Source: CAVQCA01 sp963710815 (GTDB lineage: Bacteria; Pseudomonadota; Gammaproteobacteria; UBA9214). From it: 64,000 nt of DNA. Each line of letters begins with the position of its first letter. Position 1 is the first letter of the stretch. Positions 25,944 to 34,439 of the stretch are shown in pieces. Both the position numbers and the translations under genes were made by a program. Below the pieces are notes generated by a model. That model searched no databases and was not told where the DNA came from. It was given only the letters and a program-made list of their open reading frames with translations. The stretch is taken from positions 62,001 through 126,000 of the forward strand of contig CAVQCA010000048.1 in assembly GCA_963710815.1 (NCBI GenBank), written 5' to 3'.

Positions 25944-26309
25944 TCATTGCGCCGCCGGGAAGGCGTCCGCGATCCACTCGATGTCGGCTTTCGTTCCGCC
26001 GCCGTTGATGGCGACCACGTCGAAGCGGCAGGGGCGCTGCGCCGCGCGGGGATGACGCAGCAGGTAATGACGCGCGCAGGCCACCAGCTTCGCCTGCTTG
26101 CGCGCGTCCACGCTTTCCGCGCCCGAGCCGTAGCGCAGCTGTCGCCGGTAACGGACCTCGACGAATATCAGGCTGTCACGGTCGTGCATGATGAGGTCGA
26201 TTTCCCCGAAACGGCTGCGATAGTTGCGTTCCACCAGGGCGAGGCCCCTGGCCTGCAGGTAGTCGCAGGCCAGGGTCTCGGCCTCGTGGCCAGTATTGTT
26301 CGCCGGCAT
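25944..26309 (-). CDS. yraN: UPF0102 family protein YraN
   Basis: A 121-residue protein with a predicted endonuclease-like fold: GHEAETLACDYL at the start, ERNYRSRFGEIDLI near 30-43 and LIFVEVRYRR, resembling the Holliday junction resolvase-like core with acidic E-D and VEV residues. The biochemical function of YraN is not established. I chose ATG 26309 since homologues begin just before GHEAE; the frame opens at 26360. A TGAGGATG arrangement at its start suggests it overlaps the true end of lpoA. Confidence 0.92.
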   Translation of the reverse strand: MPANNTGHEAETLACDYLQARGLALVERNYRSRFGEIDLIMHDRDSLIFVEVRYRRQLRYGSGAESVDARKQAKLVACARHYLLRHPRAAQRPCRFDVVAINGGGTKADIEWIADAFPAAQ

Positions 26310-28218
26310 CCTCAGGGCGCCGGCGTGGCGGTAGCACTGGCCGGTGAGGTGTCCCGGCATCGAGCAGGCGGGGGAGGCCGTTTCTGAATTGCGCCCACAT
26401 CAGGGTGCGGTGAATCTGCTGGTGCTGATCGAGCGTCAGGTTGCCGGTGACCCCGTGATAGGTACCGAACAGGCTGCCCTCAAACCGGCCCAGGTAAGGG
26501 ACGATCCGGTAGGCGTCTATGCCGAGGGCATAAAAACGTTCGTGATTCGCGGCATTGTCCGGCCAGTGTTCGTTGATGCTCCGCTTCAGTTCCTGCCAGC
26601 TGCCCCCGGTTTCCAGCGTCCATGGCATGCCACAAAACATCAGGCCGTTCAGGTCCCCGTCCCGGGACGGGTCGGGCAGGCCCGAGTAGACATTCGAGGT
26701 GCTGTAGACCGGCACGTGCGCCGCCCGGAAGAAGCTCAGCTGCGGGCGGATCAGGCGCGCCTGCTCGGGGGTTGCGAGCAGGAAGAAGAAATCGACGTCC
26801 TGGCGCCGCCGCGGTTCATATTCGAGTCTTTGCCCGATGAGCCGGACAAGGCTCGTCTTCCTGGCCTTGCTGGCGTCGAGGTTGAGGGTGGCGCTGATCA
26901 CCCGGCTGTGATCGGCTTGCTGCGGATCATAGGCCTGCTCGTCGAGCACGGTGCCCCCGAGCTTGCCCCATTCATCGGCGAAGGCGGTGTAGACACGCTC
27001 GCCCCAATCACCCTGGGGGATCAGGGCGATCGCGCGTCTGTGTCCGTCATGCCAGGCGCGCCGCGCGACCTCGCGGGCCTCGTCTTCCGGCGACAGCCCG
27101 AACTGGTATACCGCGGGATTGGCGGCGCCGTCGCTGTCGATCTGGTTGAGCATCAGTACCGGCACCGGCAGTTTTTGCTCCTGCAGCAGCGCCTGGACGG
27201 ACGACTTGCGCAAGGGTCCGATGACGAACTGTGCGCCGTCGGTAACGGCTTGCCGATAGCGCGCCACGACGTCGCCGGGACCGGCGCCGACATCATAGAG
27301 GCGCAGGACGGGCCGCTGGCTGTCATCGGGTGTATCGTAATAGGCAGCCAGGATGCCGTCGCGTATGGCGTCGCCTGCTTCCGCCAGTGAGCCGCTGAGG
27401 GGCAGCAGGATGGCGATCTGCCGCGGCGGTTTTGCCGCGTTTCCCATGCTTTCGAGCAGGCGGGTGATGAAAGCTCCGCTGGCCGGGTGCCCCGGGTATC
27501 GCGACTGCCACTGGGGGATGACGTCTGTCAGGGCTTGCGGCTGTTGCAGATAAAGGCGGGTGAGTTCCACCAGTTCCAGCCAGCCGCTCAGGACATCCGG
27601 CGGCGGCGCCATGCGCATGTCATGGAGTTGGGCATCGTTCAGACGTGTGAGTGCGTCCCACAGGGCGAACTGGTTCTTCAACTTCTGCTGCGGGTCGCTC
27701 AACAGGCCATCGAGCGCGATGCGTTCACGGGCACTGGACAGGTAATTGTCATCGAGCAGATAGGCTTCGGCGCGCAGGCGATGGAAGTCCACCAGGTAGG
27801 GACCGCCGGCGGGCATGATCTGCAGACGTTGCAGGGCCTGGTCGGGATGATGGCGCAGCATGTCGAGCCGTGCCTGACTGAGGTCGTAATGCTGGCGCTC
27901 CGCCTCGGGCAGGGCGGTGTGGTCGATACCGGCGAGGATGGATTCGGCGCGCGCGGCGTCGCCGCCGCGGATCAATTGATCGACGCCGGAGAGCTGATAC
28001 TCCTGCTTCAGGGGTGCGCTGGCCTGTTCGGCGGCATGCAGGTAGACCGCCGCGGCGCCCTGGAAATCACCCGCTGTTTCCAGCGCCTGCGCCTGCGCCT
28101 GGAGCCGGTTGTCCGCGCGCACGGGCGTCTCGCGCACAGCGGTCGTGCAGCCGGCGAGGACGGTGATCCCGGCAACGGCGAGCAGCAGCAGAAGGGAAGG
28201 TAGGCGGGAGGGTCGCAT
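26176..28218 (-). CDS. lpoA: Penicillin-binding protein activator LpoA, probable 3' frame break
   Basis: LpoA is an outer membrane lipoprotein that activates PBP1A for peptidoglycan synthesis. The open frame encodes 680 residues. The lipobox LAGC is near residue 23, then a TPR-like N-terminal domain (about 35-260) and a periplasmic-binding-protein-like domain (265-600) follow. After QFRNGLP the frame continues through about 60 Arg/Pro-rich residues that overlap yraN by 134 nt. Shifting frame near 26380 instead gives a short Ala/Thr/Pro tail and a TGA at 26312-26314, directly before the yraN start. I therefore think the native end is 26312 and the listed end reflects an indel. Confidence 0.88.
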   Translation of the reverse strand: MRPSRLPSLLLLLAVAGITVLAGCTTAVRETPVRADNRLQAQAQALETAGDFQGAAAVYLHAAEQASAPLKQEYQLSGVDQLIRGGDAARAESILAGIDHTALPEAERQHYDLSQARLDMLRHHPDQALQRLQIMPAGGPYLVDFHRLRAEAYLLDDNYLSSARERIALDGLLSDPQQKLKNQFALWDALTRLNDAQLHDMRMAPPPDVLSGWLELVELTRLYLQQPQALTDVIPQWQSRYPGHPASGAFITRLLESMGNAAKPPRQIAILLPLSGSLAEAGDAIRDGILAAYYDTPDDSQRPVLRLYDVGAGPGDVVARYRQAVTDGAQFVIGPLRKSSVQALLQEQKLPVPVLMLNQIDSDGAANPAVYQFGLSPEDEAREVARRAWHDGHRRAIALIPQGDWGERVYTAFADEWGKLGGTVLDEQAYDPQQADHSRVISATLNLDASKARKTSLVRLIGQRLEYEPRRRQDVDFFFLLATPEQARLIRPQLSFFRAAHVPVYSTSNVYSGLPDPSRDGDLNGLMFCGMPWTLETGGSWQELKRSINEHWPDNAANHERFYALGIDAYRIVPYLGRFEGSLFGTYHGVTGNLTLDQHQQIHRTLMWAQFRNGLPRLLDAGTPHRPVLPPRRRPEDAGEQYWPRGRDPGLRLPAGQGPRPGGTQLSQPFRGNRPHHARP

Positions 28219-28310
28219 CGCGGACGGATATCGAGGCAGGGGCAGGTTGAGTTAGCCGGGGACTCTACTCAAAAGCCGTCGTGACGTCCAGTTGCCCCGG
28301 AATTTTGCCT

Positions 28311-28473
28311 GGAGCCTGTCCGGGTAATGGGGACCGTCGCGAGAAAGTGGCAGGGCGAGAACAGATGTGCGCGAATCCGAGGAGAATAGTGGGTACTATT
28401 TGAAGAGGATTTGCGTGCAGATGGGCCGCCGTGGCGCTTTCACAGCAGGTTCAGCATTGCCCGGACAGGCTCC
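28311..28473. repeat. MITE-like element with 14-bp terminal inverted repeats, copy B
   Basis: GGAGCCTGTCCGGG (28311-28324) recurs inverted as CCCGGACAGGCTCC (28460-28473). The interior includes CGTCGCGAGA, GCGAGAACA and GAGAATAGTGGGTACTAT, matching the minus strand of the element at 16242 in order. It fills most of the divergent lpoA-rsmI gap, where it may contain promoters or replace them. Confidence 0.75.
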
Positions 28474-28504
28474 CGGCATGCGCTCAATCGCCGGAGGGAT
28501 CCTG

Positions 28505-29359
28505 ATGACAAATCGCAAGGGGGTGTTGTACGTGGTCGCCACGCCGATCGGCAACCTGCAGGACATTTCCGCCCGCGCCATCGCCACCCTGAAAAGTGTC
28601 GCACGCATCGCCGCCGAGGATACCCGCCACAGCACCAGGCTGCTGTCGCATTACGGCATCGACACCCCGCTGGTGTCCCTGCATGAGCACAATGAAAGGG
28701 AAGTCACTCCGGCCCTGCTGGATATGATCGCCGCGGGCGATGACCTCGCCCTGATCTGCGATGCCGGTACGCCGCTGATCAGCGACCCGGGTTTTTGCCT
28801 GGTGCGCGCCGCGCGCGAGGCCGGCATCCGGCGCGTGCCCGTGCCGGGTCCCGCGGCCTGCATGGCGGCATTGTCGGTCGCCGGCCTGCCGGCGGATCAC
28901 TTCGTGTTCGAGGGTTTCCTGCCCGCGCGCGCGGCGGCGCGGCGCCGGCGTCTGGAAGAACTTGCAGACGAGCACCGGACCCTCGTTTTCCACGAGTCCT
29001 CCCACCGGATCGCCGAGTGTCTCGGTGACATGGCGGAAATCTTCGGCGGGGACCGGCCCGCCGTCATCGCGCGGGAGCTCACCAAGGTGTTCGAGACCCT
29101 CGAGGATGGCGGTCTTGCCGCGTTGCTGGCCTCGCTGCATGCCGATGCCAACCGGCAAAAGGGCGAGTTCGTCGTGCTGGTGCAGGGCCGGCCGCCGCCC
29201 GTTGAGAACGAACTGGACGGGGCAAGCCGGCAGGTGCTCGCGGTGCTGATGGCGGAGCTGCCGCTGAAACAGGCGGCCGCGCTGGCGGCGCGGATCACCG
29301 GGCTGTCGAGGAATGCGCTGTACGCCGAGGCGCTCAGGATGAAAGATGCCGGAACCTGA
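28505..29359 (+). CDS. rsmI: 16S rRNA 2'-O-ribose C1402 methyltransferase RsmI
   Basis: RsmI methylates the 2'-OH of C1402 in 16S rRNA. The 284-residue product is a tetrapyrrole-methylase-type fold beginning GVLYVVATPIGNLQDISARA, with the conserved AAEDTRHSTRLL and GTPLISDPGF motifs and a short C-terminal domain. ATG 28505 gives the family N-terminus; the frame extends upstream to 28367 into the repeat element. It is divergent from lpoA and convergent with queG, 6 nt apart. Confidence 0.95.
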   Translation: MTNRKGVLYVVATPIGNLQDISARAIATLKSVARIAAEDTRHSTRLLSHYGIDTPLVSLHEHNEREVTPALLDMIAAGDDLALICDAGTPLISDPGFCLVRAAREAGIRRVPVPGPAACMAALSVAGLPADHFVFEGFLPARAAARRRRLEELADEHRTLVFHESSHRIAECLGDMAEIFGGDRPAVIARELTKVFETLEDGGLAALLASLHADANRQKGEFVVLVQGRPPPVENELDGASRQVLAVLMAELPLKQAAALAARITGLSRNALYAEALRMKDAGT

Positions 29360-29365
29360 GGGGTA

Positions 29366-30454
29366 TCACGCCGGGATGACGTGCCGGCGCAGCGCCCAGG
29401 CGACGTGTTCGCGCACCAGTGCCGAAGGATCATCACGACGGCGCTCGAGGGCGGTGATCACCTCCCGGGAGCTCGGCGCGTTACCCAGGGCGACGGCGAT
29501 GTTGCGCAGCCAGCAGGCGTGGCCGATCCGGTGGATGGCGCTGCCCTGCAGCCGCGCTGCGAATTCCTCGCGGCTCCAGGCGAACAATTCCACCAGCGAC
29601 GTCGTATCCAGATCGTTGCGAATGCGGAAATCATTCTCGTCTGTGGAGCGGGCAAAGCGGTTCCAGGGACAGGCCAGCTGGCAGTCATCGCACCCGTAGA
29701 TGCGGTTGCCGATCAGCGGTCGCAGGTGTTCCGGAATGGCGCCGCGCAGTTCGATGGTGAGGTAGGAGATGCACAGGCGCGCATCCAGCTGGTAGGGCGC
29801 CACGATGGCGTCGGTCGGGCAGGCCTGCAGACAGGCCTGGCAGGTGCCGCAATGGTTGCGCGCCGGCGCATCGACCGGCAGTGGCAGGTCGGTGTACAGC
29901 TCGCCGAGGAAAAACCATGAGCCGGCCGTTTCGCTGAGCAGGTTGGTGTGTTTGCCGATCCAGCCCAGCCCGGCCTTCTCCGCCAGGGCCTTCTCCAGTA
30001 CCGGCGCGCTGTCGCAGAAGGCGCGGTAGCCGAACGGGCCGACCACGGCGCCGATCCGTTCAGCCAGTTTCTGCAGGCGCCGGCGCAGCACCTTGTGATA
30101 ATCGCGCCCCAGGGCGTAGCGGGAAACATAGGCGCGCGCCGGATCCGCGATAACCCCGTCGGCATCGGCCGCCTCCGGCGGCCAGTAGTCCATGCGCGCG
30201 GCGATGACCCGCAGCGTACCGGGCGCCAGTTCGGCCGGCCGGCTGCGGCGGATGCCATGGCGGCGCATGTAGTCCATCTCGCCATGACGCCCCTGGTCGA
30301 GCCAGTTGAGCAGGTGCACTTCGTGTTCGTCGAGGCGGGTGTCGCTGATGCCGACCTGCTGAAACCCCAGTTCCAGTCCCCAGCGCTTGATGTGCGCCGC
30401 CAGGGACGGATAGTCGATGCGGGGATCGGCGGCGGGTCGGTTCGGTTTTTCCAC
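29366..30454 (-). CDS. queG: Epoxyqueuosine reductase QueG
   Basis: QueG reduces epoxyqueuosine to queuosine in the tRNA wobble position using cobalamin and two 4Fe-4S clusters. The 362-residue product has the N-terminal DUF1730-type region (LDQGRHGEMDYMRRH near residue 50). The cluster motifs CGTCQACLQACP and CDDCQLACPWN come next, then HEAT-like helices. I chose the GTG at 30454: GGAG precedes it by 5 nt on the minus strand and the product starts at the normal place. The frame is open to 30559. Confidence 0.93.
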   Translation of the reverse strand: MEKPNRPAADPRIDYPSLAAHIKRWGLELGFQQVGISDTRLDEHEVHLLNWLDQGRHGEMDYMRRHGIRRSRPAELAPGTLRVIAARMDYWPPEAADADGVIADPARAYVSRYALGRDYHKVLRRRLQKLAERIGAVVGPFGYRAFCDSAPVLEKALAEKAGLGWIGKHTNLLSETAGSWFFLGELYTDLPLPVDAPARNHCGTCQACLQACPTDAIVAPYQLDARLCISYLTIELRGAIPEHLRPLIGNRIYGCDDCQLACPWNRFARSTDENDFRIRNDLDTTSLVELFAWSREEFAARLQGSAIHRIGHACWLRNIAVALGNAPSSREVITALERRRDDPSALVREHVAWALRRHVIPA

Positions 30455-30565
30455 GGTGGCTCCAGCGGCTGGATTTTTACCCGGGCCTCTCTGTATGCAG
30501 CCCTGGCTGGTGGTGGATGCCGACAGGGACGCGAATACCACTACGTAGCGTCCAACCAATACGAA

Positions 30566-30741
30566 TTAAACTCACCGCAAAGACGCAAAGAACGCAAAGA
30601 TAATCATTAATAAAATAATCCGAATCTGGCCGATTGCAGGAGCAAACTCTCTCCTGCAGGAGAAATCCCGTTTTTTCGAAGTGATCTTTAATAGCTTTGC
30701 GTTCTTTGCGTCTTTGCGGTTAAAACGGTGTTTATGGATGA
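30566..30741. repeat. Hairpin element copy 6 with an enlarged loop
   Basis: The left arm (ACTCACCGCAAAGACGC onward from about 30571) and right arm (about 30691-30722, ending GTGTTTATGG near 30739) are well preserved. The loop is about 90 nt and contains a second small dyad around CTCCTGCAGGAG near 30655. That suggests another short element inserted in the loop. It lies in the divergent queG-nnr gap. Confidence 0.8.
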
Positions 30742-30814
30742 AAATTATATAGTAGAGTACGGTCGCGCCGGATGCAGCGGGGAAATCCGTATCGAGAACG
30801 GATTTTACAGATAT

Positions 30815-30866
30815 AGTGTGTTTGTTCTCTGCGTTCCCCGCGTCTCTGCGGTTAAGAACGCTGAAT
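30815..30866. repeat. Orphan right arm of a hairpin element
   Basis: TTCTCTGCGTTCCCCGCG and TCTCTGCGGTTAAGAACG match the right arm of the family, but no complementary left arm is found upstream. It is probably a decayed or truncated copy and lies just before the nnr start, possibly overlapping its promoter. Confidence 0.6.
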
Positions 30867-30882
30867 GTATATCAAGGACCTT

Positions 30883-32364
30883 ATGACAACCACACTACCG
30901 CTGTATACCGCCGCGCAGGTGCGCGAACTGGACCACATCGCCATCGAAGAGGCCGGGATCCCCGGCTATACCCTGATGTCGCGGGCAGGCGCAGCGGCAT
31001 GGGAGGCCCTGTGCGAAGCGTGGCCGGAGGCGCGGCGCATCGTCGTGGTGTGCGGGACCGGTAACAACGGGGGCGACGGCTACGTGCTTGCCCGCCTCGC
31101 GCTGGAGGCGCGCTGCCGTGTCATGGTGCTGCAGCTGGGCGATGCCGGGCGCATCGGCGGCGATGCGCTGACGGCGCGGGAGGCCTATATGGCGGCGGGC
31201 GGCGCCGTCAGCGTCGCCGATCCGGCGCTGCTGCAGGACGCCGGGGTCATCGTGGACGCCCTGCTCGGCACCGGACTCGAGCGCCCCTTGGAGGGAGAAT
31301 GGCTGACCATGGTCGAGGCACTCAACCGGGCGGCGGCTCCGGTGCTGGCCATCGATATCCCGAGCGGTCTGCACGCCGATACCGGTGCGGTGCTGGGGGC
31401 CGCCGTGGAGGCGAACCGGACGTTGACCTTCATCGGTCGCAAGCAGGGCCTGTACACCGGCCGGGCCGCGGAGTTTACCGGTACGGTGTCGTTTTCCGAT
31501 CTCGGCGTGCCGGCAGGCATCTATCAGCGCATTCCGCCGCCGGCGCGACTGGTGACGGCGCCGCCGTTGGGGAAGCTGGCCACGCCGCGTCCGCGCGCGG
31601 CGCACAAGGGCGCCCATGGACATGTGCTGGTGATCGGGGGGGACCATGGCATGAACGGCGCGGTGCGGCTGGCGGGCGAGGCTGCGCTACGGGCCGGCGC
31701 GGGGCTGGTCAGCCTGGCGACGCGCGCGGAATATGCGGCGGTGATTTCAGCGGCCTGCCCGGAGCTGATGAGTCATGGCGTGGGCTCGGCGAGGGAACTT
31801 CTCCCGTTGCTGGCGCGCGCCACGGTGGTGGTGGTGGGACCGGGTCTGGGACGTTCCCCCTGGGCGCGTGCGCTGTTTGCCGCGGCGCTGGAATCTTCAC
31901 TGCCGCTCCTCGTCGATGCCGATGCCCTCAATCTGCTGAGCCGCGAACCGCTGCGGCGCGATGACTGGGTGCTCACGCCCCATCCGGGCGAGGCCGGGCG
32001 GCTGTTGCAACAGGACACCGCCGCCGTGCAGCGGGACCGCTACGCGGCGGTGCGCGCCCTGGGCGATGCCTTCGGCGGCGTCGCGGTGCTCAAGGGCGCC
32101 GGGTCGCTGGTGTACCGGGCCGGATCGTCGGTCGAGGTATGTACGGCCGGGAACCCCGGGATGGCCACGGGCGGCATGGGGGATGTCCTGAGCGGGGTCA
32201 TCGCCGGGCTGATCGCACAGGGACTCGACCTGCCGCGTGCGGCCACGGCCGGTGTTTGCCTGCATGCGCGGGCGGGGGACCGGGCCGCTGGCCAGGGAGA
32301 GCGTGGCATGACGGCCCGTGACGTCATCGACGCATTGCGCTCCGTGATCAACGCCGGGGCATGA
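30883..32364 (+). CDS. nnr: Bifunctional NAD(P)H-hydrate epimerase and dehydratase
   Basis: Nnr repairs hydrated NAD(P)H: the N-terminal YjeF domain epimerises R and S hydrates and the C-terminal YjeF-C/carbohydrate kinase-like domain dehydrates the S form. The 493-residue product has GTGNNGGDGYVLAR near residue 56. The C-terminal domain from about 225 carries HVLVIGGDHGMNGAVRLAG and GNPGMATGGMGDVLSG. AAGGA lies 5 nt before ATG 30883; an upstream ATG at 30865 is less well placed. Its stop overlaps the tsaE start. Confidence 0.95.
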   Translation: MTTTLPLYTAAQVRELDHIAIEEAGIPGYTLMSRAGAAAWEALCEAWPEARRIVVVCGTGNNGGDGYVLARLALEARCRVMVLQLGDAGRIGGDALTAREAYMAAGGAVSVADPALLQDAGVIVDALLGTGLERPLEGEWLTMVEALNRAAAPVLAIDIPSGLHADTGAVLGAAVEANRTLTFIGRKQGLYTGRAAEFTGTVSFSDLGVPAGIYQRIPPPARLVTAPPLGKLATPRPRAAHKGAHGHVLVIGGDHGMNGAVRLAGEAALRAGAGLVSLATRAEYAAVISAACPELMSHGVGSARELLPLLARATVVVVGPGLGRSPWARALFAAALESSLPLLVDADALNLLSREPLRRDDWVLTPHPGEAGRLLQQDTAAVQRDRYAAVRALGDAFGGVAVLKGAGSLVYRAGSSVEVCTAGNPGMATGGMGDVLSGVIAGLIAQGLDLPRAATAGVCLHARAGDRAAGQGERGMTARDVIDALRSVINAGA

Positions 32365-32852
32365 GCGCCGTCACGCTGTTCGTGGCGGACGGGCAGGCCA
32401 TGGAGGCGCTGGGGCGGCGCCTGGCGCGTTCCGCCCGCCGCCGGGGCGTGATCTGTCTGCGTGGCGACCTCGGGACCGGCAAGACCACGCTGGTGCGTGG
32501 CCTGTTGCGGGGGTTTGGCTACCAGGGCAAGGTCAGGAGCCCGACCTACACGCTGGTCGAACCTTATCCGCTGGACGGTCTGAACGTTTACCATCTGGAC
32601 CTCTACCGGCTGGGCTCACCCGGGGAACTCGAGTGGCTCGGGATACGGGATCTCTCCGGCGAGGATGCCCTGCTGCTGATTGAATGGCCGGAGCGGGGTG
32701 AGGGTGAACTGCCGCCGGCGGATCTCGTCATCGCCATCGATTATCGGGATCGAGGCCGCGAACTGCGGCTGCAGCCCGTCACGGCGCAGGGCAAACGCCT
32801 GATTGCGGCGTGTTTATCCCCGGACCCGCCGGTGCTCCTGGCCGACAAATGA
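32361..32852 (+). CDS. tsaE: tRNA threonylcarbamoyladenosine ATPase TsaE
   Basis: TsaE is the ATPase that works with TsaB and TsaD in t6A37 tRNA modification. The 163-residue product has a P-loop GDLGTGKT at 35-42, the SPTYTLVEPY strand after it, and LIEWPERG. The length is normal. ATGA overlap with nnr indicates coupling, and the order nnr-tsaE-amidase-mutL-miaA-hfq is that of Escherichia coli. Confidence 0.95.
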   Translation: MSAVTLFVADGQAMEALGRRLARSARRRGVICLRGDLGTGKTTLVRGLLRGFGYQGKVRSPTYTLVEPYPLDGLNVYHLDLYRLGSPGELEWLGIRDLSGEDALLLIEWPERGEGELPPADLVIAIDYRDRGRELRLQPVTAQGKRLIAACLSPDPPVLLADK

Positions 32853-32995
32853 CAATAACTTATCACGGATGTCTTTGATTCCTCTGCAGGTACCAGTTCT
32901 ATCTCACAGAGTTTTATCGCGTTTCTTGCATTTCCCCCGGGGTTGTGAGTAGTATATCGACCGCACGGAAGGGGATTGGGGGGACGGTAGTCGAC

Positions 32996-34366
32996 GTGAA
33001 ACAGCTGCTCGCCGGACTGTCACTGTGGCTTGCATGCCAGAGCCTGTTGCTTGCGGCGCCGATCGAGGTGCAGCATATCCGCCTCTGGTCCGCGCCGGAT
33101 CATACCCGGGTGGTGTTCGATGCCAGCGGGCCCGTGGCTTACCGGCTGACTTCCCGGCACAGCCCCGAACGCCTGGAGATCGACGTGCCGCGCGCCACGG
33201 CCGCCGCCGAGGTCTACAGACAGCGCAAGGGCGTCGGAGTGATCACGGGAATTCACGCCGTACCGGTCTCCGGGGATGCCGTGCACATTGTGCTGAACCT
33301 GCGACAGCCGGTCCGGCCGCGCAGTTTTACCCTGAAACCCACCGGTCCGCACGGGCATCGTCTGGTCGTCGACCTTTATGACGACGCCTCCGCCCGTACC
33401 GGCAAGGCCGGGTCAAAGGCGGTGACGAAACCCGGGTCCGCCACGGCGAAGGCGACAGCGAGTGAGAAACGCCGGGCAAAGAAGTCGCTGAGCCGGGACG
33501 CGCTGCCGACGCGCGACCTGGTGATCGCGATCGACGCGGGTCATGGCGGTGAAGATACCGGTGCGATCGGGCGCGGCGGGACATATGAGAAGAACGTAAC
33601 GATTGCCATCGCGCGGCGCCTGGCGGCGCTGGTGAAGAAGACCCCCGGCATGCAGCCGGTGATGATTCGCAATGGCGACTATTACATCGGACTGCGCCAG
33701 CGTATCAACAAGGCGCGCGAACATAAGGCCGACCTGTTTATCTCCATCCATGCGGACAGTTTCCGTGACTCACGGGTCCAGGGTTCATCGGTATTCGTGC
33801 TGTCGAACCGGGGCGCCAGCTCCGAAATGGCGCGCTGGCTGGCGGAGAAGGAGAATGCCGCGGACCTGGCGGGCGGCGTGAGCCTGGATGACAAGGATGA
33901 CGGGCTGGCCAAGGTGCTGCTGGATCTCTCCCAGAACGCCAGCATCGAGGCAAGTATCAACGTTGGCGATAACATCCTCGGCGAACTCGAGCAGGTGGGC
34001 AAGACCCACAGGTCAAGGGTCCAGCAGGCCGGTTTCGTGGTGTTGAAGTCGCCGGATATTCCCTCGGTTCTGGTCGAGACGGCATTCATCTCCAATCCGG
34101 TCGAAGAGCGCAAGCTGCGCAACAGCCGCCACCAGGAGGCGCTCGCCAGGGCCATGATGCGCGGCATCGACAGGTACTTCATGAATCACCCGCCGCCGGG
34201 AACCCGACTGGCCGCGCGCAACCATGTGATCCGGCGCGGCGATACCCTGGGGGTCATCGCGCAGCAATACGACGTCAGCACGGCCACACTGAAGCATTTT
34301 AACGATCTGAAATCCGATTTGCTGCACATCGGAGACACCCTGCGCATCCCCCCGCCGGGCGGATGA
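32996..34366 (+). CDS. N-acetylmuramoyl-L-alanine amidase, AmiB/AmiC type
   Basis: A periplasmic zinc amidase that cleaves septal peptidoglycan. With the GTG at 32996 the product is 456 residues. It has a signal peptide (3-22), an AMIN targeting domain (about 25-120), an amidase_3 domain (about 178-395, zinc residues in DAGHGGEDTGA, TYEKN and SIHADSF), and a C-terminal LysM domain (about 408-452). AmiB of Escherichia coli has this locus and a LysM, so AmiB is likeliest. An earlier GTG at 32945 would put 17 polar residues before the signal. A weak promoter (TTGCAT, 18 nt, TAGTAT at 32926-32955) also favours the later start. Confidence 0.93.
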   Translation: MKQLLAGLSLWLACQSLLLAAPIEVQHIRLWSAPDHTRVVFDASGPVAYRLTSRHSPERLEIDVPRATAAAEVYRQRKGVGVITGIHAVPVSGDAVHIVLNLRQPVRPRSFTLKPTGPHGHRLVVDLYDDASARTGKAGSKAVTKPGSATAKATASEKRRAKKSLSRDALPTRDLVIAIDAGHGGEDTGAIGRGGTYEKNVTIAIARRLAALVKKTPGMQPVMIRNGDYYIGLRQRINKAREHKADLFISIHADSFRDSRVQGSSVFVLSNRGASSEMARWLAEKENAADLAGGVSLDDKDDGLAKVLLDLSQNASIEASINVGDNILGELEQVGKTHRSRVQQAGFVVLKSPDIPSVLVETAFISNPVEERKLRNSRHQEALARAMMRGIDRYFMNHPPPGTRLAARNHVIRRGDTLGVIAQQYDVSTATLKHFNDLKSDLLHIGDTLRIPPPGG

Positions 34367-34439
34367 TGATTTCACGGCAGGGCCGTCACTGGACGGCGGG
34401 TGTCTCATCAGCCCCTCGCGGGGGTATCATGCACGGGCA

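Noticed and set aside
28367..28504. N-terminal extension of rsmI.
   Set aside because: It lies inside the MITE-like element; the family N-terminus begins at 28505.
28219..28504. An RNase P RNA or other housekeeping RNA upstream of rsmI.
   Set aside because: I looked for the conserved RNase P core and did not see it; the gap is mainly the repeat element.
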